Below, in pieces: positions 1-9,300 of a stretch of DNA of 64,000 nucleotides. Numbering within the stretch: the stretch's first letter is position 1; each line of letters opens with the position of its first letter. The notes below the pieces were generated by a model. That model was given only the letters and a program-made list of their open reading frames with translations, made no database searches and had not been told where the DNA came from. This stretch comes from Chloroflexota bacterium. GTDB lineage: Bacteria > Chloroflexota > UBA11872 > VXNJ01. The position numbers and the translations under genes were made by a program. The stretch covers positions 1-64,000 of the forward strand of contig VXNJ01000002.1 in assembly GCA_009840625.1 (NCBI GenBank), given 5' to 3'.

Positions 1-612
1 CCCTTTTCCAGCCTCATCCAAATTGGACTTGACAAACCGTAGAGAGTCCTTCTTGACTACGTCGCCGGCCCGGATCGTCCCCGACCGCACGACGCGGGAG
101 TTGGCGCCCCGGAGCCGCAAGTCCTGGCCGGTTGGGGTGCTGACGAACCTGAGCGCATCATTTCCGAACCGGGCGGCGAACTTGACGCAGCCGGTGTGGG
201 GTTCGGCGGATATTTCCAGCACCGCCGATCCGATTGACAGCCGAGTCCCCGGCGGCATGTTCGCCACGCTCATGTCGATATCGATCACGAGCTGATCGCC
301 GGCAAGCGGCCAGCGCTCTTCGGACCGGGCCATGAGTTGGAGCGCGCGGGAGTTGATGATCGTTATCTGCGCCTCGGGATTCGCGCTTCCGTCCGCGGTG
401 CTTTTGCTCCCGCGGTCCTTCCATGAATCGCCGACCAGGCCGTCTTCGACGTCGAGCCTGCCTTCGGCGACGACATTGCGCCGGTCGACCGCCGGGCGTT
501 GCACGACCTTAAGGAGGGTGCCGGCATCTTCCGGGGACCGGCGGATCGAGTCCAGGCCGGCGTTTAACTGTTCGATGCTCGGGTGGGTCACCGGATCGCT
601 CGAACGGACCAT
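1..612 (-). CDS. MOSC domain-containing protein (3' end outside window)
   Basis: This minus-strand reading frame stays open from an ATG at 610-612 to base 1, so the C-terminus lies outside the window (about 204 codons visible). The translation reads like a stand-alone MOSC protein: a stretch GDSWKDRG near the N-terminus, then PEAQITIINSRAL, then AGDQLVIDIDMS, LSIGSAVLEIS and the family hallmark EPHTGCVKFAARFG, followed by NSRVVRSGTIRAGD. MOSC proteins bind sulfur or molybdenum-cofactor-related ligands; the conserved Cys in HTGCVKF is the residue expected to carry sulfur. The exact substrate is unknown. GAGG sits 8-9 bases before the ATG, and an in-frame stop at 676-678 limits upstream extension. 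The gene is separated from the next one by about 225 bases with no recognisable gene. Confidence 0.82.
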   Translation of the reverse strand, partial: MVRSSDPVTHPSIEQLNAGLDSIRRSPEDAGTLLKVVQRPAVDRRNVVAEGRLDVEDGLVGDSWKDRGSKSTADGSANPEAQITIINSRALQLMARSEERWPLAGDQLVIDIDMSVANMPPGTRLSIGSAVLEISAEPHTGCVKFAARFGNDALRFVSTPTGQDLRLRGANSRVVRSGTIRAGDVVKKDSLRFVKSNLDEAGKG

Positions 613-838
613 CAACCAGCCCTCATCTGATTCCGCGGCAGCTGCCGCTACTCCGCCCGTGGCGGCCCCTCCACTCTATTCGAGATTGGCGCCGCCAGCG
701 TCTCCGCCGACCTCGGACCCGGACGCCGGTGCGACGGCCAATCGGTAGGTCTTTTCGGGCGGCAAAGCCGCGCCATCGCCAGTCCCGGCGTGGCCGAATC
801 CGGTCGTTTTCCGGAATTTTTGCGCGGCCGGCGCCTGT

Positions 839-1282
839 TCACAGACTGGCGGACCAGGGCCCCGGAACCGGGAAGGCCTCGTCGTCGCCCGGCCAGGCGG
901 GGATCGTCGCGATGATGAAGCGGAGCGCTGCGTCACCGGTGTTGCGGAACTGGAAGCGGGCACCCAGGGGGATGGAAACGCTTACGCCGGGGGCCAGTTC
1001 GACGACCGTTTCGCGATCGCCCTGGCGTCGCCACAGCTGGCCGCCGCCCTCCAGGCAGTACCAGAGTTCTTCGACGGTTCGGTGCGCCACCGCGATCGAC
1101 ACCCGACCCGGTGCCAGCGAGCAATGAACCATGCTGGCGCGCGGCGTTTCGGCCAGCAAGCGGATTTCGGACCCGTCCGGGGCCAGCGCGTCGTACGCGT
1201 CCGGCAGTTCAAGGAAGTCGAAACCGGTTTTCAATTGCAGCTCATCCCCGGGCCAATCAACGTCGTCGGAACCGCGGTGCAT
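839..1282 (-). CDS. Cupin domain protein
   Basis: A 147-residue single-domain cupin. The central stretch VAHRTVEELWYCLEGGGQ is cupin motif 1 with the conserved His, Glu and Gly positions, and the later SIPLGARFQFRNTG is motif 2, where the usual His has been replaced (family members with few metal ligands exist). Small cupins of this type are sugar-, metal- or small-molecule-binding proteins or isomerases; no substrate can be assigned. The ATG at 1280-1282 lies only 19 bases after the stop of the upstream sodC-like gene on the same strand, so the two are probably cotranscribed. No signal peptide is visible, so it is likely cytoplasmic, unlike its exported neighbour. Confidence 0.8.
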   Translation of the reverse strand: MHRGSDDVDWPGDELQLKTGFDFLELPDAYDALAPDGSEIRLLAETPRASMVHCSLAPGRVSIAVAHRTVEELWYCLEGGGQLWRRQGDRETVVELAPGVSVSIPLGARFQFRNTGDAALRFIIATIPAWPGDDEAFPVPGPWSASL

Positions 1283-1301
1283 GGGGCGTTTCCCGGCGCG
1301 A

Positions 1302-1847
1302 CTAGTTCCGCGCGACTACTCCGCAGCCGACCCGACCACCGGCTCCCGCGTCGGCGCCGTACGTGTCACCCTTCTCGTGGACGATGATCGCGGAACCGTC
1401 CCCGTCGAAAAGGGAATTGGGCTCGCCGTCGGCAAGGGAAATGGCGCCGCTGAAGAAGTCGGCGCGGGCGATCCCGTCGGCGCCGGCGTAAATGTTGGGA
1501 AGGTCTCCGGCGTGGTGCCCTTCCGGGTTGAAGTAGCCGTGCTCGATGCCGGAGGGAGCGAAATGGTCGCCAGCGGCGGAGAAGTCCGGCGCGCAACTTC
1601 CCGTCTCGTGGATGTGGAATCCGTGGGCACCGGGCGTCAACCCGCTAAGGTCCGCCTGCACCAGCACGCCCCGTTCCGCCTGGGTGAAGGTCACCGTGCC
1701 CAGAGACTCGCCCTCGGGACTCATGACCTGGGCGCTGGCGGTGGTCGCAATCTCCAGCGGACCGGATTCCGCGGGTCCGCAGGCGGCCGCAATCGCCGCC
1801 AGCAGCGAGACCGCAATGGCGCAACACACCTTGGCTCTGGACTTCAT
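1302..1847 (-). CDS. sodC: Cu/Zn superoxide dismutase, lipoprotein
   Basis: A 181-residue exported Cu/Zn superoxide dismutase. It begins with a basic n-region and hydrophobic stretch ending in a lipobox (IAAAC, Cys23), so it is predicted to be lipid-anchored outside the membrane. The copper-site signature GFHIHETGSC, the zinc-loop histidines in HFAPSGIEHGYFNPEGHHAGDLPN, the further copper His in IIVHEKGDTY and the active-site Arg with paired Cys in GGRVGCGVV are all present, so it should be active in dismutating superoxide. Length is normal for bacterial SodC. It is the first gene of a two-gene unit with the cupin downstream. The chromosome window also has a cytoplasmic Fe/Mn enzyme at 16340-16954. 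Confidence 0.93.
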   Translation of the reverse strand: MKSRAKVCCAIAVSLLAAIAAACGPAESGPLEIATTASAQVMSPEGESLGTVTFTQAERGVLVQADLSGLTPGAHGFHIHETGSCAPDFSAAGDHFAPSGIEHGYFNPEGHHAGDLPNIYAGADGIARADFFSGAISLADGEPNSLFDGDGSAIIVHEKGDTYGADAGAGGRVGCGVVARN

Positions 1848-2040
1848 GCCAATCTCTCTCCGCTGCCGGGGCTGAATCAGAAACCCGCTACAAGATTTGA
1901 ATCAGCTGCTTGCGGCCAATTTTCCCGTTTCCGGCCGGCCCCAGGCCGGTCTCTGCCCTCCGGACAACTCCGGTAATACGCGACGGCGCGACGCGCCCGC
2001 CCGGGACAAGCGGAACCCGAAGGGCCAACGCGCCGAACGT

Positions 2041-3183
2041 CTAAGAGACCAGGTGGGCCCGGAGCACGTCCTCGTCGAACTCGACGCCGAGTCCGGGACC
2101 GTCAGGTGGCGTGATGTAGCCGTTCTCCACGACCAGCGGTTCCTTGAAGATCTTGCGGTGCAGCGGCCCCACGTTGGCTTCCTGGATCAGGAAATTTGGT
2201 GAGCAGGTATCGATCTGAATCGCCGCCGCCGCGGCAACTGGCCCGCAGTACATGTGCGGGGCGATCATCGCGTAATGCGCCTCGGCCATGCCCGCGATCT
2301 TCTTGGCTTCGGTTATGCCGCCACACTGGCCGACGTCGAGCTGGATGATCTGGGCCGCCTGCTGCTCCAGCACGCGCGCGAATTCGTACTTGGTGACCAG
2401 GCGTTCGCCGGTCGCGATCGGAATGCTGGTGTGGGCGGCGATGCGGGCCATCTCCTCGACCTTTTCCGGCATCACCGGTTCCTCGAACCAGAACGGGTTG
2501 TAAGGCTCAAGATACTTGGCCACGCGGATCGCGCTGTAGGTCGGCATCTGCCCATGCGTCCCGATGGCGACCTCGAGCCGGTTGCCGACCGCGTTGCGGA
2601 TGCTCTCGAAGATCCTGCCCGCGTGCTCTATCTCTGAAAGCGAGATGTCGCGGATGGGGTGGAGCGGCATGAACGGGTCGATCTTGCAGGCAGTATTGCC
2701 CGCCTCCAGGAGCATTTCCGCGACTTCGCCGGCTTTTTCGGGTCGCTCTCGGATGCCTTCGCTGGGCATGTATGCATAGGCGCGCAGGCGTTCGTGGTAG
2801 CGGCCCCCCAGCAGGTTGTAGATCGGTTGATTGGCGGCCTTGCCGGCGATATCCCAGAGCGCCATGTCGATCGCGCTGATCACCGGCGTCGAATAGAGGC
2901 TGGGATGGCGCAGATCGTGGCGGGTTCCGTACATGCGGTCCCAGATCAGCTCGATGTTCAGAGGGTTCTCGCCGAGCACGAATTGGCCGACGAACTCCTC
3001 GATCAACCTGACCTGCGACTTCAGGTCGTCGGGATGGTTCGAATAGGCGCTGCCGGCGATCCTTTCGCCGATGCCGGAGATTCCCTCGTCGGTCTGTAGC
3101 TCGAGAAAGAGGAAGTACCTGCCGCCGATGTACGGCGGCTCCGCTTCGACGACCATCGTCTTTAGCCCGGTGACCTTCATCAT
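2041..3183 (-). CDS. Enolase-superfamily enzyme (mandelate racemase/muconate lactonizing type)
   Basis: A 380-residue member of the mandelate racemase/galactonate dehydratase branch of the enolase superfamily: an N-terminal capping domain (residues ~1-125) and a TIM barrel. The second-strand acid/base Lys is in ACKIDPF, metal ligands are visible as the Glu of FWFEEP and of TGERL, and the acid/base His lies in IAPHMYCGPV. The position that normally gives the first metal-ligand Asp (DxHG in galactonate dehydratases) reads GTHGQM here, i.e. Thr. From memory, a GTHGQ subgroup of sugar-acid dehydratases/cycloisomerases exists, so this may be subgroup-specific rather than inactivating. Substrate is probably a sugar acid but unproven. 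It starts with two tandem ATG codons 135 bases after the polyketide synthase stop on the same strand. Confidence 0.85.
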   Translation of the reverse strand: MMKVTGLKTMVVEAEPPYIGGRYFLFLELQTDEGISGIGERIAGSAYSNHPDDLKSQVRLIEEFVGQFVLGENPLNIELIWDRMYGTRHDLRHPSLYSTPVISAIDMALWDIAGKAANQPIYNLLGGRYHERLRAYAYMPSEGIRERPEKAGEVAEMLLEAGNTACKIDPFMPLHPIRDISLSEIEHAGRIFESIRNAVGNRLEVAIGTHGQMPTYSAIRVAKYLEPYNPFWFEEPVMPEKVEEMARIAAHTSIPIATGERLVTKYEFARVLEQQAAQIIQLDVGQCGGITEAKKIAGMAEAHYAMIAPHMYCGPVAAAAAIQIDTCSPNFLIQEANVGPLHRKIFKEPLVVENGYITPPDGPGLGVEFDEDVLRAHLVS

Positions 3184-3318
3184 CCCTCATCCCTCTGTCG
3201 GGGACTGCCCTTCAGCGGGCGTTGCGAATCGACTAGATGGTAACTGTGGGCGGAACCCTGGCCTAGCGCGGCCCTTATTGCCGCCGGCTGTCGGGCGCGG
3301 TCAAGCCGCTCGGCGCGT

Positions 3319-6300
3319 TTAGCGGAACGAAACCCAGTGCCGGCGGCGCTGGAACGGGTACCCGGGAACCGAGGTGCGCCGCCTAGTCTCGCCGGCGAAC
3401 AGGCCGCGCAGGTCGAGATCGAAGCCGGCTTCATAGACGCCCGCCACGGCCGCCGCGAACCCGCGGTCGGCGACCGGTTCCCCCAGAGTCGCAATCACCT
3501 TAGGGCCGGCACGCTCGCCCGAGTCCGGCCAGGCCGCCGAAATCCGCTCTGCCAGCCCGGGCCCGGGGCCCAGTCCGATCACCGCATCGATGCCGAGTCC
3601 GGCGAGGGCCGCGGCGCATTCGGCGGCGGCAACCGGCGCCCGCAGCTGGCGGTTCCAGTAATCTGCGTCGAGCAGGGTTTCGGAATCGATTGCCCGGCCG
3701 CTGGCACCGCTGATCAGTGCCAGCGATGGCGGCGCGGATTCGATACCGGCAAGGATCGATTCGAACCCGGTGTCCGGTGCCAACCCGGCACCCGGGAAAA
3801 CCGCCATGAGTTCGCCGCGGGCGGCCGCGATGCGCAGTCCGTCTTCGAGGGTCAGCGCCCCCGCCGCCTGGGCGGCCGCCAGTTCGCCGGGACCCTGCCC
3901 CAGGACCGCGGTCGGCAATACGCCCACCCCGGACCACAGGGCCGTCAGCGCGCACCCAAGCGCATATGTCGCCGGCTGGGCCCAGGCGGGATCGTCGAGG
4001 CTGGCGGCGCCCTGGTCCGGGTCGAACATTGCCTCGAGCAGCGACGCGACGCGTTCGGAGCGAATCAATTCGTCGCAGCGTTCCAGCACCGCGCGGACGG
4101 CCGGCTCGGTCTCGAAAAGTTCCCGTCCCAGGGTTATGGCCTGGCTGCCCAGCGCGGGGTAGACGAAGGCAAACCTGCGCGGCGGATCGGGATCGGGCTC
4201 AACGTCGCCCACGGCGACCGCGCGCAACTGCGACCGCAGGGATTCGGCATCGTCGAACACCAAGCCTGCCCGGTGATCGAAGTGGCTCCGGCCCACCGCG
4301 GCCGTCCAGGCCATGTCAGCGAGCGCTGCGGCGTCCGCAGGGTCGGTTTTCGATCCGTCCTGCAGGTCCAGCCACTCCGCGTAACGTTCGGCCAGCCCGC
4401 GGAGCGCCGCGCCGGATTTCGCCGACAGCGACAGCAGTCGCAAGTTGCGCGGCGCGCACGCGCCGGACGCCGGCGCGCCGGCCCCAGCGGGCGGAACCTG
4501 CACCGCGGCGCCGACCGGCACCCGCACGCCGTCCAATTGGGTCGGCGGGCTCTGCGCCGATTCGTATCCGGTTACGACCACGTTGGCATTGGTGCCCGAC
4601 ATTCCGAACGCGCTCACCGCCGCCACCGGCGCCCGTCCGTTGCCGTCCGGCCAGGGGGTCGGACTCGCCGTCACCCGCACCGGCAAGCGGTTCCAGTCGA
4701 TGTTCTCACTGGGGTTTTCGAAATGAATCTGGCGCGGAATTGAACCCTGGCGCATCGCCAGCACCGTCTTTATCAGGCTGGCGATGCCGGCCGCCCATTC
4801 GAGATGGCCGATGTTGGCTTTCACTGATCCGAGCAGTAGCGGGCGGTCGTCGGGGCGGCCCCGCCCGTAGACGGCGGACGCCGCTTGGATCTCGATCGGA
4901 TCGCCCAGCGCCGATCCGGCCCCGTGCGCTTCCAGGTAGTCCACGTCCGCCGGGGCGAAGCCGGATTGTGCCAGCGCTTCCTCGAGCACCCGTTCCTGGG
5001 CCGGCCCGTTGGGGACCGTGAGGCCGGCGCTGGCCCCGTTCTGGTTGATCGCCGAACCCCGGATCACACCCCAGATCCGGTCGCCGGCGGCCTCGGCGTC
5101 GCTCAACCGCTTCAGCGCGATGATGCCGCACCCGTCGCTGCGCACGAACCCGTCGGCGGCGGAGTCGAACGTCGAGGAACGGCCGCTTTCCGAGATCATT
5201 CCCAGGTCGTCGAGGAACCGCGCCAGGCCCTGCGAGAGGGGAACGTTGACTCCGCCGGCGAGCGCCAGGTCCGCCTCGCCGCGCTGCAGCCCCGCGACCG
5301 CCTGGTGCACCGCCACCAGCGAGGATGCGCAGACCATGTCCAGCCCCATGGCCGGCCCCTCGAGCCCCAGCGCGAAGGCCACCCGGCCGACCGCCATGCT
5401 GCCGGCCGTGCCCACGAAGCTGTCTTCGGCACCGCCGGCGGCGATCACGTCCCGGTATTCGTTGCCGCCGACTCCGATGTAAACGCCGGTGCGGCTGCCC
5501 CGCAAACCCCCGGGGTCGATGCCGGCGTCCTCGAGCGCCAGCCAGGTCGTCTCCAGCAGCAGTCGCTGGCGCGGGTCCATGTGGCGCGCCTCGATCGGCG
5601 AAATCCGGAAGAAGCGCGAGTCGAAGCGGTCGATTCCTTCGATGAAGGCTCCGCGGCGAAAAATGGACTCGGTCGCGTTGGGGTCTCCGTAAAGCCCGTC
5701 CCACGGATAGGGGTCGGTACGTCCCTCGCTGACCAGATCGGCGCCGGCCTCGAGCTGCCGCCAGAAGCCGAGCGGATCCTCGGCGCCGGGAAACCGGCAG
5801 CCAATTCCCACGATCGCGATCCCGTCGCGGTCCGAATCGATCGTCCGCCGGATTTCCGGCTCGGGTTCGGGGGCGGGCTCGCCTTCGCCGTCTTGACCGC
5901 CGAGTTCTTCGGCCAGATGGCCGGCCAGGGCGGTGATGTCGGGGTAGTCGAACACCAGCGTGTTCGACGCGGTGTACTGGCCGGCGAAAGCCCGGTTCAG
6001 GCGGTTGCGCAGCTCCACCGCCATCAGCGAGTCCATTCCCAGATCGAAGAACCCCACGTCCGGCGCCGGCGGTGAAGCGAGGCGCAGCACCGCCTGGACC
6101 TCCTGCTGCAGGAATGTGGCCAGGATCGCATCGTTGCCGACCACCGGCGCGCCACGGAGCTGGGCGAGCAGGTCGGTCGGGGCCATCCCGGCTTCGCCCT
6201 CGGGCGCCTCGGCCTCGGCCAGGAGCTCCTCCAGAAACGCCGGACGGTCCTCGATTGCATCCTCGAACACCGCCCAGTCCATCGCCATTACCACTGAATT

Positions 6301-9300
6301 GGTCGCGTCCTCGCGCACCAGCCGCTCCAGCGCCCGAATCCCCTGCTGCGGCGTAAACCAACGGCCGCCAAGTGCCGCCCGGCGACGTTCGATCCGATCT
6401 TTCTGTTCGGCGGCTTCGCCGATTTCCGACCAGGCGCCCCAGGCGATTGACTGACCCGGGAGCCCCAGCGCGCGCCGGTGGCCGGCCAGCTGATCCAGGA
6501 AAGCGTTGGCGGCGGCGTGATTGCCCTGGCCCGGATTGCCCATCACCCCGACCCGGCTGGAGAACAGGACGAACAGGTCCAGGTCGAGGTGCTGGGTCGC
6601 CCGATGGAGGTGCCAGGCACCCGCGATCTTGGGGCGCAGAACCCGGTCGAAACTCTCCCAGGTCTGGTTGCCGATTGCCGCGTCGGACAGCACGCCGACA
6701 CTGTGGATCACGCCGCCGAGCGGCGGGTGATCCCGCTCGATGCGGGCCAGCATCGAATCGATTGCCGCCGGATCGGTCACGTCGGCCAGCTCGACGCCAA
6801 TGTCGATTCCCTTCGCCCGCAGTCCGTCGATGACCGTCTTGACTTGGGGATCCGGGTCGCGGCGCCCGTTGAGCACAATGGCCCCGGCGCCGCGGTCGGC
6901 GAGCCACTCGGCCACCGCGCAGCCGATCCCGCCCAGCCCGCCGGTGACCAGGTAGGTGCGGTCGGCTCGCAGCTGGCCGCGCGCCAGCGGCGGCAGGGTC
7001 AGGACGATTTTTCCGAGATGTCGGGCAGCCCGCATGAACCCCAACGCGGCGCCGGCCTCGGCCAGCGGCCAGCGGCTATGGATGATGGTCTCCAGTTCGC
7101 CGTTGGCGAACCGGCCCATGATCTGGGTTAGCACCTCGCCGACCCAGGCTGGATCGGTCTTTTTCAACACGTCGAGTTCCAGGATCGAGTAACCGACGTC
7201 GGGGCGAACCGCGGCCATTTCCGCCTCGCTGAGGATGTCGCGCCGCGCCAGCTCGACGAATCGGCCGCCTTCCATCAGGCAGCTGAGGCTGGCGTCGATG
7301 AACCCTTCGCTGGTCAGGCTGTTTAGCACCACGTGGACGCCGTGTCCGTCGGTGGCCTCGAGGATCTGCTCGCCGAAATCGGTCGTGCGGCTGTCGAATA
7401 CGTGCCGGACCCCGATCGACCGCAGGTAGCCCTGCTTGGGCGCGCTGGCGGTGGCGAACACTTCCGCTCCCGCCGCCCGGGCGAGGCTTATCGCGGCCAG
7501 GCCCACGCCGCCCGCACCGGCGTGGATCAGGACCCGCTCGCCCTCGGCGAGCCCCCCGGCCAGCTGATAGGAGAGTTCGGCCGAGACGTACGCGCTGGGA
7601 ATGGTGGCCAGCGCCGAACTGGAAGCCTCCGGCGGCGCCGCGGCGACCAGCAGTTCGTGCGTGTCCATTTCCGGACCGAACGCGCCGAACCCCAGTCCGA
7701 CCACCCGGTCGCCGACTTCGACCGCGGTCACCTCGGATCCGACCGCGATGACGTTGCCGCACATCTCCCGGCCCAGGTTGCCCTCTTCGATAAAGCCCAG
7801 CGAGCGGAAAACGTCCCAGAAGTTGATCCCGGCGGCGTCCACCGCAACCCGAACCTCGCGCGGTTCGAGGCCGCGCGTCGGGAGGGACATTACCTCGGGC
7901 CGGTCGAAGACCCCCGCCCGGTCCGGTGTCAGCACCCAGGACGAATCCTCGGGCAGCGCCAGCCGGCCGCCGCCGTCGCCGGAACGGACAAGTCGGGCCG
8001 CCAGGCGGCGGCCGGAACGGTGAACGATGTGGTTCTCGGTGTCGGGGTACAGGAATTCGTCGGCCAGGCCGGACTCGGCGTCGGCCACCGCCGGATCCAG
8101 GTCGAGCATGCGCGGCTGCAGATGGCCGGTTTCCAGGGCCAGAGCTTTGCCCAGACCCCAGAGCGTCGCGCCGGCGAGTTCGCCGCCGCGCTCGCGTTCG
8201 GTCACCTGTCCCCCGCGGGTGATGAACCAGAGCCCCTTCTGCGGCATCGCGTCGGAATCGGCCAGACCCTGGACCAGCGCCAGCGCAACCGCCACCGACC
8301 CCGAAACGTCGTCGAACATCTCGGCCGCCGAGGCCCCGGCGCCGTGTCCGTTAAGGGCGTGCAGGTGGATTACGCCGCTGAACGGGACGTTTTCGGGGAG
8401 CTGTGCAAACAACGTTCGCCAGGATTCCCGGTCGGTCCGGTCCACGGCGGCGCCGAAAACTCCCGCCGAGTCGCCGTTCGGCAGGGCTCCGGCGGTCGTG
8501 CCTTCATCGGCCACCAGAACCGTCTGGTTGCGTTCGGCTAGCTGCGACGCCAGCCCGGCGTGGTGGCCGGCGCCGGTCAGGACCCACAACCCGCGGGGTT
8601 CGCTGACCCGGGCCGGTCCCTGGGCGACTATCACCCCTTTGTCGAGCGGTTTGGTCTTGTCGGACTCGTCGACCCCGAGGACTTCGACGGCGGCAAATCC
8701 GGCGTCGCCGAGCGCGCGCCGCCATACCGGCGGTCCGGCCAGCGCGTGGTGCGGACGGTAGTCGTCGGCGAACCGCCACCATCCGTCCAGCTGGCCAAAC
8801 GTCAGGTCCATCCACCCCAGGCCGCGCAGGTTCTCGAGCGCGATCAACTGTCCCGACGGGGCCAGAAGCGCGGCGCAGTGCCCCAGGGTTTCGGTCAGGT
8901 AGCGCGTCGCGTGCAGAACGTTGGAGGCAATGATCAGGTCGTAGCCGTGCTGGTCAAATCCCTGCTCGATCGGATCCTTCTCGATATCGAGCGGGCGGTA
9001 CTGGATGGCGCCGCCGCCGTCGCCGAAGCGCGCTTCGGCCTCGGCGAAGAATCCGGCCGAGATATCGGTGTAGGTGTAGTCGTAACGTCCATCCGGCAGT
9101 TCGGGCAGGACCGACGCCGTGGCGGACCCGGTCCCGGCCCCGACCTCGATGACTCGCAGGCGACGGCGGTCCGGGAGCCTGTCCACCAGGGCGCGCACGG
9201 CCTCGGACAGCATCCGGTTGGCCGCCCGTGCGACCGGGGCCTTCAGATAGAGATCGGCGGCGGTCGGTTCGCCGCTGCTAAACAGCAGCGTGAGCGGGTC

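Noticed and set aside
332-748. Plus-strand open frame over the MOSC gene
   Set aside because: The minus strand translates to recognisable MOSC motifs; this frame is its antisense shadow and lacks homology.
3400-4170. Sequencing frameshift as an explanation for the defective terminal AT
   Set aside because: The frame continues unbroken through the normal post-AT linker to the stop, so the changes are in-frame substitutions and a deletion.
4445-9000. Many long open frames on the plus strand across the polyketide synthase
   Set aside because: All are antisense or frame-shifted shadows of the synthase, with Arg/Pro/Ala-rich random-looking composition and no motifs.
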